DNA from: Marinobacter aromaticivorans
GTDB taxonomy: Bacteria; Pseudomonadota; Gammaproteobacteria; Pseudomonadales; Oleiphilaceae
NCBI RefSeq assembly: GCF_002806975.1
Contig: NZ_NIHD01000008.1
Coordinates: forward strand, 62,001 to 126,000
DNA length: 64,000 nt
Direction of reading: 5' to 3'
The position numbers and the translations under genes were made by a program. Under the pieces are notes generated by a model that worked only from the letters and a program-made list of their open reading frames with translations, was not told where the DNA came from and did not search any database. This document shows positions 17,783-26,291 of this stretch, piece by piece (within the stretch, counting starts at the first letter, position 1; every line of letters begins with the position of its first letter).

Positions 17783-18430
17783 ATGACGCGCCGAAAATCC
17801 GCTGGTCCGCGCCACTCAAACAAACCTCCAAGAGGGCCAGCCCGCCCGCATAGCGCTTGCGGCGAACTGCGCATAATCGGGGGTGACTGGCGCAGCCGCA
17901 AACTGCGTTTTCCGGACGCCGGCGGCGTGCGCCCGACCCCTGCCCGCACACGGGAAACCCTGTTTAACTGGCTATCCTTCCACCTGGCGGGCAGCGACTG
18001 CCTGGATCTGTTTGCCGGCTCCGGCGCACTGGGCCTGGAGGCACTCTCGAGAGGCGCTGCGCAGGCCACACTTGTTGACAACAACGCCAGTCTGGCAACG
18101 ACATTGCGGGACAATCTGAGGCTGCTGGGTTCGGATGCGGGCACTGTGGTATGTGCCGGTGCGGACACCTACCTCAGCCAGCGACAGCGGGAGCCTTTCG
18201 ATATTGTCTTTATGGACCCCCCGTTCCGGCAGGGCTGGCTAACCACTTTGTTTTCGCTGCTGGACTCCCGGGGATGGGTAAAACCCGGGGGCTGGGTTTA
18301 TGTGGAGCATGAGAGCGACCTGCCGGCGCCGGCGGCCCCCGCCAACTGGCAGTTGTACCGGCAAAAAACCGCAGGGCAGGTCACTTACTGTCTGTACCGG
18401 GTAGTTCAGGCGGCAGGACGCAGTGAGTAA
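17783..18430 (+). CDS. rsmD: 16S rRNA (guanine-966-N2)-methyltransferase RsmD
   Basis: A 215-residue SAM-dependent methyltransferase. The segments LRIIGGDWRSRKLRFPD and RPTPARTRETLFNWL, the SAM-binding CLDLFAGSGALGLEALSRGA and the catalytic FMDPPF motif at about residue 144 are characteristic. It modifies G966 of 16S rRNA in the 30S subunit. It is divergent from ftsY and overlaps the convergent desaturase gene by 25 bases at its 3' end. Confidence 0.96.
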   Translation: MTRRKSAGPRHSNKPPRGPARPHSACGELRIIGGDWRSRKLRFPDAGGVRPTPARTRETLFNWLSFHLAGSDCLDLFAGSGALGLEALSRGAAQATLVDNNASLATTLRDNLRLLGSDAGTVVCAGADTYLSQRQREPFDIVFMDPPFRQGWLTTLFSLLDSRGWVKPGGWVYVEHESDLPAPAAPANWQLYRQKTAGQVTYCLYRVVQAAGRSE

Positions 18431-19584
18431 GCCCGCAAGTGCGCCGCAAACTCTTCCAGATAACGGATGCCGCTGGCTTCCGCCTCTTTGCACCACCGCA
18501 TCAGCGCCTGCAGCTTCTCCTGAGGCTTGAGCCCGCGCTGGCGCCATAGGGCCTGCAACTCGTTACTCATCTCGTAAATCTGGCGCAAAACGGCGTTAGT
18601 CTCCAGAACCGACTCCAGCGTTTCTTTTTCCCGGGGCTTTATCAGCGTCACTTCCCGCGACAGCAGCTGCTTGAGCTTGCGATACCTGGGCCGGATCTCA
18701 TCATCCATCAGGCTCTTTTGCTGGCGCAAAACAGGTTCTGTCACACGTTTGCGGTATTGGCGCATGATATCAAAGCGGTTATTGGCGATGGCCTGCACGG
18801 TTTCCACATCCACATCCAGCTTGCCAGGAACGTAGTGGGCAATGGGCCGGTACCCTTTGGGTTTGGCAAGACCAAGCCCCTGAAACAGGCGGATGTAGCC
18901 CCAGCCAATATCCACTTCGTACCAGCGGCGCGAAAGCTTGGATGAATTCGGATAGGTGTGGTGATTATTGTGCAGTTCTTCACCGCCGACCAGGATTCCC
19001 AATGGAGAAATGTTGCGGGCGTTATCCGCACACTCGAAATTACGGTAACCCATCCAATGGCCGACTCCATTCACCACACCGGCAGCCCAGAAGGGTATCC
19101 ACACCATCTGCACAGCCCAGATCCAAATGCCATGCACGCCGAAGAGCGCCAGATCAGCCAGCGCCATCAAGGTGATGCCCAGCGTTCTGTAGCGGCTGTA
19201 TATCCTGCGCTCAACCCAGTCATCCGGCGTGCGCTGGCCGTAGCGCTCAAGCGTCTCGGGTGTGGCCGCCGAGGCATAGAGCTCGGCGCCTTCAAACAGT
19301 ACTTTCTTTATTCCCAGCACCACCGGGCTGTGCGGATCCTCAGCGGTTTCGCATTTGGCATGATGCTTACGATGGATCGCCGTCCATTCTTTGGTATTCT
19401 GCGCTGTGGTCAGCCACAACCAGAAGCGGAAAAAGTGCTTCAGAACAGGATGCAGGTCCAGTGAATTGTGGGCGGAATGGCGATGCAGATAGAGCGTTAC
19501 ACTGATAATGGTGATGTGGGTCATACCCAGAGCAACCAGAATCAGCTGCATCACCGACAGGTCAAGAAGACCGTTAAACCACAT
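18406..19584 (-). CDS. Membrane fatty acid (delta-9 type) desaturase
   Basis: A 392-residue di-iron membrane desaturase. The three histidine boxes are clear: HRHSAH near residue 34, HRKHH near residue 71 and HNNHH near residue 205. Hydrophobic helices flank them. It should introduce a double bond into an acyl chain (acyl-CoA or acyl-lipid), an oxygen-dependent route separate from FabA/FabB. The ~130-residue C-terminal region is charged and helical. The stop overlaps the rsmD end on the other strand. Substrate specificity cannot be read from sequence. Confidence 0.92.
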   Translation of the reverse strand: MWFNGLLDLSVMQLILVALGMTHITIISVTLYLHRHSAHNSLDLHPVLKHFFRFWLWLTTAQNTKEWTAIHRKHHAKCETAEDPHSPVVLGIKKVLFEGAELYASAATPETLERYGQRTPDDWVERRIYSRYRTLGITLMALADLALFGVHGIWIWAVQMVWIPFWAAGVVNGVGHWMGYRNFECADNARNISPLGILVGGEELHNNHHTYPNSSKLSRRWYEVDIGWGYIRLFQGLGLAKPKGYRPIAHYVPGKLDVDVETVQAIANNRFDIMRQYRKRVTEPVLRQQKSLMDDEIRPRYRKLKQLLSREVTLIKPREKETLESVLETNAVLRQIYEMSNELQALWRQRGLKPQEKLQALMRWCKEAEASGIRYLEEFAAHLRAYSLRPAA

Positions 19585-19745
19585 AGTTAATCCTCAAAGC
19601 AAAACTTTGGCGACCGCAAAAAGACGCCAGCACACTCACTTTAGCGTACAGGTGTTAGCCAGAACAACCGCTTTAAAAGCAAATTTGTTACCGCTCACAC
19701 CTGCGCAACATCTCGCCCCACATAATTTGACCGGAGACGGACTGA

Positions 19746-20558
19746 GTGCCCGAATTACCCGAAGTTGAAACCACAAGACGCGGCATTGCACCTTTCTGTG
19801 AAGGCCAGGCTATCCACCGGATCAAAATACGCAATGGCAGACTGCGCTGGCCGGTGCCGGGAGATCTTGCGGCACGAATGGAAGGCGAGACTATCCGGTC
19901 GGTGGAGCGGCGCGCCAAATACCTGTTTCTGAACCTGGACCATGGCACCGCCATCGTTCATCTGGGCATGTCCGGCAGCCTTCGCATCATCACCGGGGAC
20001 ACACCAGCCGGAAAACACGACCACATCGACCTTGTACTGGAATCCGGCGTGACCCTGCGTTTTAACGACCCGCGACGGTTTGGCTGCTGGCTTTGGGCGG
20101 ATTCAGCATCCGCACACCCGCTGATTGCCAGCCTCGGCCCGGAACCGCTGTCGCCGGAGTTCAACGGCCGAATGTTATTCCAGCGCTCGCGCTCCAGAAA
20201 CACCCCGGTGAAATCCTTCATTATGGACAGCCATGTGGTTGTGGGCGTGGGCAACATATACGCCAACGAAGCCCTGTTCAAAGCCGGCATTCACCCCGGG
20301 CGCAAGGCCGGGCGCATAAGTCTCGATCGTTACCGGTGCCTTGTGGAAGCCATCCGTGAAACCCTGAGCGCCGCAATCCTGATGGGTGGCACCACCCTGA
20401 GGGACTTCGTGAACAGTGACGGCAAGCCAGGTTATTTCGCCCAGTCACTGCTGGTTTATGGCCGGGCCGGGGAGCCCTGCCCGGAGTGCGGGACAGCGCT
20501 GAAGGAAATCCGCATGGGCGGCCGGTCCACGGTTTACTGCACACGGTGTCAGCGATAG
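19746..20558 (+). CDS. mutM: Formamidopyrimidine-DNA glycosylase (Fpg/MutM)
   Basis: A 270-residue DNA repair enzyme that removes oxidised purines such as 8-oxoguanine. The N-terminus [12 protein letters not shown] supplies the catalytic Pro and Glu. The conserved Lys lies in RRAKYLFL, the helix-two-turn-helix region is [18 protein letters not shown], and the zinc finger is CPECG...CTRCQ at the end. The start is a GTG at 19746, with the initiator removed so that Pro becomes the nucleophile. Confidence 0.97.
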   Translation: MPELPEVETTRRGIAPFCEGQAIHRIKIRNGRLRWPVPGDLAARMEGETIRSVERRAKYLFLNLDHGTAIVHLGMSGSLRIITGDTPAGKHDHIDLVLESGVTLRFNDPRRFGCWLWADSASAHPLIASLGPEPLSPEFNGRMLFQRSRSRNTPVKSFIMDSHVVVGVGNIYANEALFKAGIHPGRKAGRISLDRYRCLVEAIRETLSAAILMGGTTLRDFVNSDGKPGYFAQSLLVYGRAGEPCPECGTALKEIRMGGRSTVYCTRCQR

Positions 20559-20759
20559 CTCTGTACACCCCCTGCCCGAAACGCACTGAAATGCACAATT
20601 TGCAACGAAAATTCGTTTGAAAATACGTAAATATGATTCATAGTTAACAGAGGATTCATACCCGGGAGTTACAATAAGGTTCGATTTTCCCGATACGAAC
20701 CACGTACCGGTTACTACAATCCGGTGCCAACGGGGCCCCGAAAGTTCAGGAGACAGACA

Positions 20760-21092
20760 ATGACCCGCACGATTTCACGCACCCTGATGGCCACTGTGGC
20801 GGCCTGCCTTCTGGCTTTTTCATCCGCGGGCCATGCACGCCCCATTGATGAAAGTCCATCTGCACTGGCCATGGCTGGCGACGCTGTGTTTGTCCGCCCG
20901 GTTCTGCTGGCCACCACCGTTGTGGGGGCCGCCGTCTACCTGGTGTCTCTGCCGTTCTCCCTGCTCGGTGGCAATGCTGAAGAAGCAGGAGAGGTTCTGG
21001 TAGTCGGCCCGGCAAAAGCAACCTTCGTGCGCTGCCTGGGCTGCACAAAATCAGGTCGGAAATCAGAGACGGTTGAACAGTCAGGCAACTGA
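20760..21092 (+). CDS. Small exported or membrane protein of unknown function
   Basis: A 110-residue protein not recognised beyond its topology. The signal peptide is at about residues 1-26 (hydrophobic LMATVAACLLAFSSAG, ending near HAR). A second hydrophobic segment (LLATTVVGAAVYLVSLPFS) follows and the C-terminus holds a CLGC motif. Similar small proteins in related genomes carry vague labels only. An AGGAG site precedes the ATG. It is monocistronic, with its own terminator at 21162-21192. Confidence 0.65.
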   Translation: MTRTISRTLMATVAACLLAFSSAGHARPIDESPSALAMAGDAVFVRPVLLATTVVGAAVYLVSLPFSLLGGNAEEAGEVLVVGPAKATFVRCLGCTKSGRKSETVEQSGN

Positions 21093-21161
21093 ACCCGGCC
21101 TGCAAGCCTTCTACTCATGGCATCAGTAATATCCCGGCTTGCCTCAGGCCAGGATCTGCGG

Positions 21162-21192
21162 CAGCCTGAAGAAAATTTTTCAGGCTGTTTTT
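21162..21192 (+). terminator. Intrinsic terminator of the small exported protein gene
   Basis: The stem CAGCCTGAA pairs with TTCAGGCTG across an eight-base AT-rich loop and runs into five T residues. It ends only four bases before the next start codon (21197), an unusually tight arrangement. Confidence 0.88.
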
Positions 21193-21196
21193 GCTT

Positions 21197-21886
21197 ATGA
21201 TCAACTGGACATCCCTCGAAACCGTGTTCCTGGACATGGACGGAACACTGCTTGATCTGCACTTCGACAATCACTTCTGGCTGGAGCACCTGCCCAGGCG
21301 GTACGCGGAACACCACAATCTGCCCCCCGGCGAAGCCAAAGATCAACTGATCAGCATGATCATGGCCGAAAAAGGCACGCTTAACTGGTATTGCACAGAC
21401 TACTGGAGCAATCGGCTGGACATGGACATCACCGGCCTGAAGTCCGAGATTGGCGATCGCATAGGTTACCGCCCTCATGTGGCTGACTTTCTTCAGACGC
21501 TCAAAAATACCGGGCTGCAGTCTGTGATCGTGACCAACTGCCATCCGGACCCGCTTGAGCTGAAACTGCAACGGACCGGCCTCGACACTCTTGTGGATAG
21601 CATTGTGTCCAGCCATCAACTGGGCAAACCGAAAGAAGACACAGCGTTCTGGCATGATCTGCAGCGACTCACGCCCTACAGAGCCTCCGCCACACTGCTG
21701 GTTGATGACAGTTTTCCGGTATTGGAGAGCGCCCGGTCCGCCGGTATCGCGCAATGCCTTGGAATTCTCGCCCCTGACAGCAAACAGGCCGCCCGGAAAA
21801 CCCATGAGAAGATTCCCTGCGTGCATCACTTTGATGAGGTTCTGACCGCAATCCAAGCGCAACGGCCACTGCCATCTACCGGCTGA
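21197..21886 (+). CDS. yrfG: HAD-family nucleotidase (YrfG-like, GMP/IMP nucleotidase)
   Basis: A 229-residue HAD phosphatase. The catalytic motif is FLDMDGTLLDLHFDN; motif II is VIVTNCHP, the Lys is in GKPKED and the acidic motif in LLVDDSFPVL. The NWYCTDYWSN segment is shared with E. coli YrfG, which dephosphorylates purine mononucleotides. The ATG at 21197 lacks a clear ribosome site and abuts a terminator, so translation initiation here is odd (a TTG at 21191 is an alternative). It precedes hslR and hslO. Confidence 0.9.
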   Translation: MINWTSLETVFLDMDGTLLDLHFDNHFWLEHLPRRYAEHHNLPPGEAKDQLISMIMAEKGTLNWYCTDYWSNRLDMDITGLKSEIGDRIGYRPHVADFLQTLKNTGLQSVIVTNCHPDPLELKLQRTGLDTLVDSIVSSHQLGKPKEDTAFWHDLQRLTPYRASATLLVDDSFPVLESARSAGIAQCLGILAPDSKQAARKTHEKIPCVHHFDEVLTAIQAQRPLPSTG

Positions 21887-21898
21887 CAGCGTTATAAT
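21869..21898 (+). promoter_or_regulatory. Probable sigma-70-type promoter of hslR
   Basis: A perfect TATAAT at 21893-21898 lies 18 bases after CTGCCA (21869-21874, four of six matches to TTGACA). It sits at the end of the yrfG coding region, 29 bases before the hslR ATG. A heat-shock (RpoH) element would be expected for this gene, but I could not identify one. Confidence 0.45.
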
Positions 21899-21927
21899 CC
21901 GGGCATACGCCCCTTAGGTGAGGAGAC

Positions 21928-22335
21928 ATGGCGGCATCCAGTTCAGACGATCAACGCGTAAGACTTGATAAATGGCTTTGGGCTGCACGTTTCTACAAAA
22001 CCCGGTCCCTGGCAAAAGAAGCGGTTGAAGGCGGTAAGGTTCACTACAACAGTCAACGCTGCAAACCCGGCAGGCTGGTTGAGCCGGGTGCGATGATAAC
22101 CTTGCGCCTCGGCTGGCAGGAGAAAGTCGTTGTTGTAGACGGGGTAACTGAACGCAGGCGCGGAGCGCCCGAAGCCCAGAAGCTTTACCATGAAACCGAA
22201 GACAGCGTAAAAAAGCGGGAAGATCTCGCGTGGCAGCGTAAAACCATGCAGGCCGCGCAATTGCCACCCGCCAGGCGCCCGTCCAAGAAAGACCGCCGTG
22301 ATATTCAACGGTTCCGAGACCAGAACGGCCTCTGA
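21928..22335 (+). CDS. hslR: Heat-shock protein 15 (HslR), S4-domain RNA-binding
   Basis: A 135-residue basic protein. The S4 domain begins VRLDKWLWAARFYKTRSLAKEAVEGGKVHYN, which defines the Hsp15 family. The C-terminal tail is rich in Arg and Lys. Hsp15 binds stalled 50S subunits that carry nascent-chain tRNA and recycles them after heat shock. A GAGGAG site precedes the ATG. It is followed by hslO, the common arrangement. Confidence 0.96.
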   Translation: MAASSSDDQRVRLDKWLWAARFYKTRSLAKEAVEGGKVHYNSQRCKPGRLVEPGAMITLRLGWQEKVVVVDGVTERRRGAPEAQKLYHETEDSVKKREDLAWQRKTMQAAQLPPARRPSKKDRRDIQRFRDQNGL

Positions 22336-22393
22336 ACAGGATCACCCTGCCGCCACCCACCAAACCAGGCATTCAGTTTTCAGGAGAACCAGC

Positions 22394-23248
22394 ATGGCAT
22401 CCCGCGACCAGTTCCAGCGTTTTATCTTTGAACACAGCCAGGTGCGCGGAGCCTGGGTTCAGCTTGGCGAAAGTTACAGGGAGATCACCAACCAGGCGCC
22501 CTATCCCGAATCCATTCGCGGCCTGCTGGGTGAAGCGTTGGTGGCGAGCATTGTTATGAGCAGCAGCCTGAAGTTCGAGGGCACCCTGTCGATCCAGGCC
22601 CAGGGCGAGGGGCCATTGCGAACTCTGATGGCCGAATGCAGTAATGAGCGCCAGATTCGCGGCCTGGCGAGATTTGATGAGCACGCTGTGGCTGAAGACA
22701 GCTTTCACAACCTGCTTGGCAACGGGCGCATGGCCATTACCATCACGCCGCGGGAGGGCAACCGTTACCAGGGCGTTGTGCCGCGGGAGCGGGACAGCCT
22801 CGCCGGATGTCTTGAAGAGTATTTCGAACGCTCGGAGCAGTTGCCCACCAGCCTGTTTCTTTTTGCCGATGACCAAGGCGCCGCCGGCCTGATGCTTCAG
22901 CGCCTGCCCGGTGCCACCGAAGAAGACAACGAACTCTGGGAGCGGGTCAACCATCTGGCACGCACCGTTGAAGCCGCTGAACTGCTGGAACTGGACAGCG
23001 AAACCTTGCTACACCGACTGTTCAACGAAGAAACGGTTCGTCTTTTTGGCGCCGAAAACGTCGCGTTCAAATGCAGCTGCTCCCGGGACAGAACCCTGGC
23101 CGCGCTGGAAGCCATTGGCAAAGACGAGTGTTACAGCATTCTTGAAGAACAGGGTGCCATTGATATGGACTGCCAGTTCTGTCACGCACATTATCGCTTC
23201 GACAGGAATGATATTGATCATCTTTTCGCTGGCCATACGTTACACTAG
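22394..23248 (+). CDS. hslO: Redox-regulated chaperone Hsp33
   Basis: A 284-residue holdase that is switched on by oxidation. The N-terminal substrate domain includes ESIRGLLGEALVASIVMSSSLKFEG. The C-terminal zinc redox switch has CSCS and CQFC, four cysteines in the canonical CxC...CxxC arrangement. The start at 22394 (MASRDQFQRFIF) has an AGGAGA site; upstream in-frame codons overlap hslR and are not conserved. Confidence 0.97.
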   Translation: MASRDQFQRFIFEHSQVRGAWVQLGESYREITNQAPYPESIRGLLGEALVASIVMSSSLKFEGTLSIQAQGEGPLRTLMAECSNERQIRGLARFDEHAVAEDSFHNLLGNGRMAITITPREGNRYQGVVPRERDSLAGCLEEYFERSEQLPTSLFLFADDQGAAGLMLQRLPGATEEDNELWERVNHLARTVEAAELLELDSETLLHRLFNEETVRLFGAENVAFKCSCSRDRTLAALEAIGKDECYSILEEQGAIDMDCQFCHAHYRFDRNDIDHLFAGHTLH

Positions 23249-23424
23249 AAGAGCTTATGGATTCGCCTGGAAGCCAGCAATCATGCGGCTTCCGGTGCAG
23301 TCGTTTTTTATCGGCGCCTCTGGCATAATAGCGCGCCTGAATTGACTCGATTGTTCAGTTTTCCGTCAATTTCCGGGTTAGGCGGCCTGGGCAATCACTA
23401 AGACATCCCGAGGGCGAGGTCGAA

Positions 23425-24957
23425 GTGAGCAACACTTATAATGATCTGAGTACAGCACAGCTGGTCGAGCAGGCGCTGGAGCGTAAAGAAGGCCAACTGG
23501 CTTCCAACGGTTCACTGGTTGTAAAAACCGGTGAACGTACCGGTCGATCCCCTATGGATCGCTATATCGTCGAGGAACCAAGTACGTCTGACGACATCCA
23601 TTGGGGGCCCATCAACCGTCCTTTCGATGCCGATAAATTCGACGCCCTCTGGGATCGTGTAGAAGCCTACATTGCTGAAAGAGACCGCTTTGTCTCTCAT
23701 GTTCACGTTGGCTCTGATCCCGAGCATTACCTGCCCGTGAAAATGACCACCGAGACCGCGTGGCAGAATCTGTTTGGCCGCAACCTGTTCATTCGCCCGG
23801 AACACTACAACCAGGCTGACAAGCAGGAATGGCAGATTCTGAACGCTGCCCACTTCGAATGTGTACCGGAGCGCGACGGCACCAACAGCGATGGCTGTGT
23901 GATTATCAACTTTGCCCGCCGCAAGGTACTGCTGGCAGGCATGCACTACGCTGGCGAAATGAAAAAAGCCATGTTCTCCGTGCAGAATTTCCTTCTGCCG
24001 GAAAAAGATGTGCTGCCAATGCACTGCTCCGCGAATGTGGGTGAAAATGGCGAAACCTGCCTTTTCTTCGGCCTCTCGGGTACCGGCAAAACCACCCTGT
24101 CCGCCGACCCTCACCGTTTCCTGATCGGGGACGACGAGCATGGCTGGGGCCCGGGAACCGTGTTCAATATTGAAGGCGGTTGCTACGCCAAATGCATAGA
24201 CCTGAGCAGGAAGAACGAGCCAATCATCTGGGACGCCATCCGGTTCGGCGCCATTGTTGAGAACGTGACCATTGATCCGGATACCCGCGAACCGGATTAC
24301 AACGATGTGTCCCTGACCGAGAATTCCCGCTGTGCCTACCCACTGGAGCATGTGGAAAAACGCGTACTGGAAAACCGTGCCGGTGAGCCTTCCCACATTG
24401 TTTTCCTGACGTGTGACATGACCGGCGTATTGCCCCCCGTGTCCATCCTGAGCCGCGAAGGTGCTGCCTATCACTTCCTGAGTGGTTACACAGCGCTGGT
24501 CGGCTCCACAGAAATGGGCTCATCGTCCAAACTCAAGTCCACCTTCTCCACCTGCTTTGGTGCACCTTTCTTCCCGCGCCCGGCTGGTGTGTATGCAGAG
24601 TTGCTGATGAAGCGCATGGACGAATACGGCAGCAAGGTATTTCTGGTAAACACAGGCTGGACCGGCGGGCCCTATGGCGAAGGCACCCGCTTCAGCATTC
24701 CGACGACCCGCGCCATTATCAGCGCGATTCAGAATGGCGATCTGGACGATGTGGAGACTGAGCACCTGCCTGCCCTGAACCTGGACGTGCCCACCTATGT
24801 GCCGGGTGTGGATACTGCCCTGCTTAACCCGCGTAACACCTGGACCAGCCCTGAGTACTACGACGGAAAAGCAGAAGAACTGATCAAACAGTTCGTGGAA
24901 AACTTCAGGAAGTTTGATGTTTCCGATGCCATTGTCGAGGCCGGTCCGAAACTCTGA
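23425..24957 (+). CDS. pckA: ATP-dependent phosphoenolpyruvate carboxykinase
   Basis: A 510-residue gluconeogenic enzyme that turns oxaloacetate and ATP into PEP, CO2 and ADP. It shows [14 protein letters not shown] near the start, the kinase-1a P-loop [15 protein letters not shown], the metal-binding GDDEHGW and the adenine-binding [12 protein letters not shown] region. The start is a GTG at 23425. The 176-base upstream region has no clear operator. A strong terminator follows. Confidence 0.98.
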   Translation: MSNTYNDLSTAQLVEQALERKEGQLASNGSLVVKTGERTGRSPMDRYIVEEPSTSDDIHWGPINRPFDADKFDALWDRVEAYIAERDRFVSHVHVGSDPEHYLPVKMTTETAWQNLFGRNLFIRPEHYNQADKQEWQILNAAHFECVPERDGTNSDGCVIINFARRKVLLAGMHYAGEMKKAMFSVQNFLLPEKDVLPMHCSANVGENGETCLFFGLSGTGKTTLSADPHRFLIGDDEHGWGPGTVFNIEGGCYAKCIDLSRKNEPIIWDAIRFGAIVENVTIDPDTREPDYNDVSLTENSRCAYPLEHVEKRVLENRAGEPSHIVFLTCDMTGVLPPVSILSREGAAYHFLSGYTALVGSTEMGSSSKLKSTFSTCFGAPFFPRPAGVYAELLMKRMDEYGSKVFLVNTGWTGGPYGEGTRFSIPTTRAIISAIQNGDLDDVETEHLPALNLDVPTYVPGVDTALLNPRNTWTSPEYYDGKAEELIKQFVENFRKFDVSDAIVEAGPKL

Positions 24958-24972
24958 GCCTGCCAGACCAGA

Positions 24973-25004
24973 AAAGCGCCCTGCGAAAGCACGGCGCTTT
25001 TTTT
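24973..25004 (+). terminator. pckA intrinsic terminator
   Basis: The stem AAAGCGCC pairs with GGCGCTTT around an inner TGC-GAAA-GCA mini-stem, followed by a run of T residues, 16 bases after the pckA stop. Confidence 0.9.
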
Positions 25005-25187
25005 GTGCCGGAACCGGAATCTTGCCAGCCCGTGCGGATCAGCCACTTCCGGCCAACCCTTTCTGGCCGTTTGATTATGCCCGAGCCAATCGCCTGCGGT
25101 TGCTTTTGAGGCTATGCTTGTTCAGGAACGGCCTGCGGTTACGCCCGGTAACGTAGTTCTGCGAGCAGGCCGGTGGAGGCTGAATAC

Positions 25188-26285
25188 TTGTCTGAAAAAA
25201 ATGATGTGACCGTCTTTTACGATGAGAGAGTGCTTGCTCATTACCCCGACACCAATGTGGATTTTCTGCCGGGCCGGCTCGACAAGCGGGTTCGGGCAAT
25301 CCTGTCAGGCCTGAACGCTCAGTGGAAGTATCCGGAACATCCCGGCCGGCTGATTGCCATCATGGACCTGCTGGCACGGGAACCCATTCCCGGTGTAAGA
25401 GTCGCCGGGGGCCAGAAAGCTACACGCGAGCAACTGGCACGGGTTCACACGACCTCCTTCCTGGAGCATATTTTTGCGCTGCGCAGTAAAAGCGCCTGGC
25501 TGGATGTGGATACGACCGCAGTATCACCGGGCAGCATCGAAGCTGCGGAAGTGGCTGCCGGCACGTCCATCGCGGCTGTTGAGGCGGTCATCACAGGCGA
25601 TAGCAGGAGCGCATTTGCGATGGTCCGCCCGCCCGGGCACCATGCGGAGCCGACCCGTGCCCGGGGCTTTTGCCTGTTCAATAACACAGCGGTGGCAGCC
25701 GCGCACGCTCAAGCCGAGCTGGGGTGTGAGCGCGTTCTGATTGTTGACTGGGATGCCCACCACGGCAACGGAACACAGGATATTTTCTGGGCCGATCCGG
25801 ATGTGATGTTTTTTGATCTGCACCGGGCTTCGCCGTTTTACCCCGGCAGCGGTGCGCTGGCAGACACAGGCGCAGGGCTGGGTGAAGGTACGACTGTGAA
25901 CGTTCCGATGCCTGCAGGCGCGGGCGACGCAGCGTACCTTAAAGCATTGAGGGAAATCCTGGTTCCCGCTGCGGACTATTTCAGACCCGACCTGATTCTG
26001 GTCTCCGCCGGCTTTGATGCGCACTCTTTTGATCTCGCCCTCAACGTCAGCTATGAGGGCTTCGCCGCCATGACCGGCGTTGTCCGGCAGATTGCAGATA
26101 AACACTGCCAGGGCCGGCTGGCCATGATTCTTGAAGGTGGCTACAACACCGAATCTCTGTCCCGAAGCGTGCATTCAGTGCTGCGGGTGCTGGCGGGTGC
26201 TGAACCGCCGGAGCCGAAAGTTTGTGGTATTGAGGAAGTCGATGCCGCCATCAACTTCCACAAAGGCGCCTTCGAGCCCGATTGA
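25188..26285 (+). CDS. Histone deacetylase-like amidohydrolase (class II type)
   Basis: A 365-residue zinc hydrolase of the HDAC/acetylpolyamine amidohydrolase superfamily. The catalytic His pair is in RPPGHHAEPTRARGFCLFNN. Zinc ligands lie in DWDAHHGNGTQ and in LVSAGFDAHSFD; a late Gly-rich segment ends ILEGGYNTESLS. The preferred start is TTG at 25188 with a GTGGAGG site eight bases upstream; an in-frame GTG at 25173 lies inside that site. Bacterial members deacetylate polyamines or acetyl-lysine; the substrate here is unknown. It stands alone between pckA and the TRAP permease. Confidence 0.93.
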   Translation: MSEKNDVTVFYDERVLAHYPDTNVDFLPGRLDKRVRAILSGLNAQWKYPEHPGRLIAIMDLLAREPIPGVRVAGGQKATREQLARVHTTSFLEHIFALRSKSAWLDVDTTAVSPGSIEAAEVAAGTSIAAVEAVITGDSRSAFAMVRPPGHHAEPTRARGFCLFNNTAVAAAHAQAELGCERVLIVDWDAHHGNGTQDIFWADPDVMFFDLHRASPFYPGSGALADTGAGLGEGTTVNVPMPAGAGDAAYLKALREILVPAADYFRPDLILVSAGFDAHSFDLALNVSYEGFAAMTGVVRQIADKHCQGRLAMILEGGYNTESLSRSVHSVLRVLAGAEPPEPKVCGIEEVDAAINFHKGAFEPD

Positions 26286-26291
26286 GTTCAC

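Noticed and set aside
18406..18430. 25-base convergent overlap of rsmD and the desaturase gene, and the 18-base znuB/hydrolase overlap (53101-53118)
   Set aside because: Short tail-to-tail overlaps are common in compact genomes and need no special explanation.
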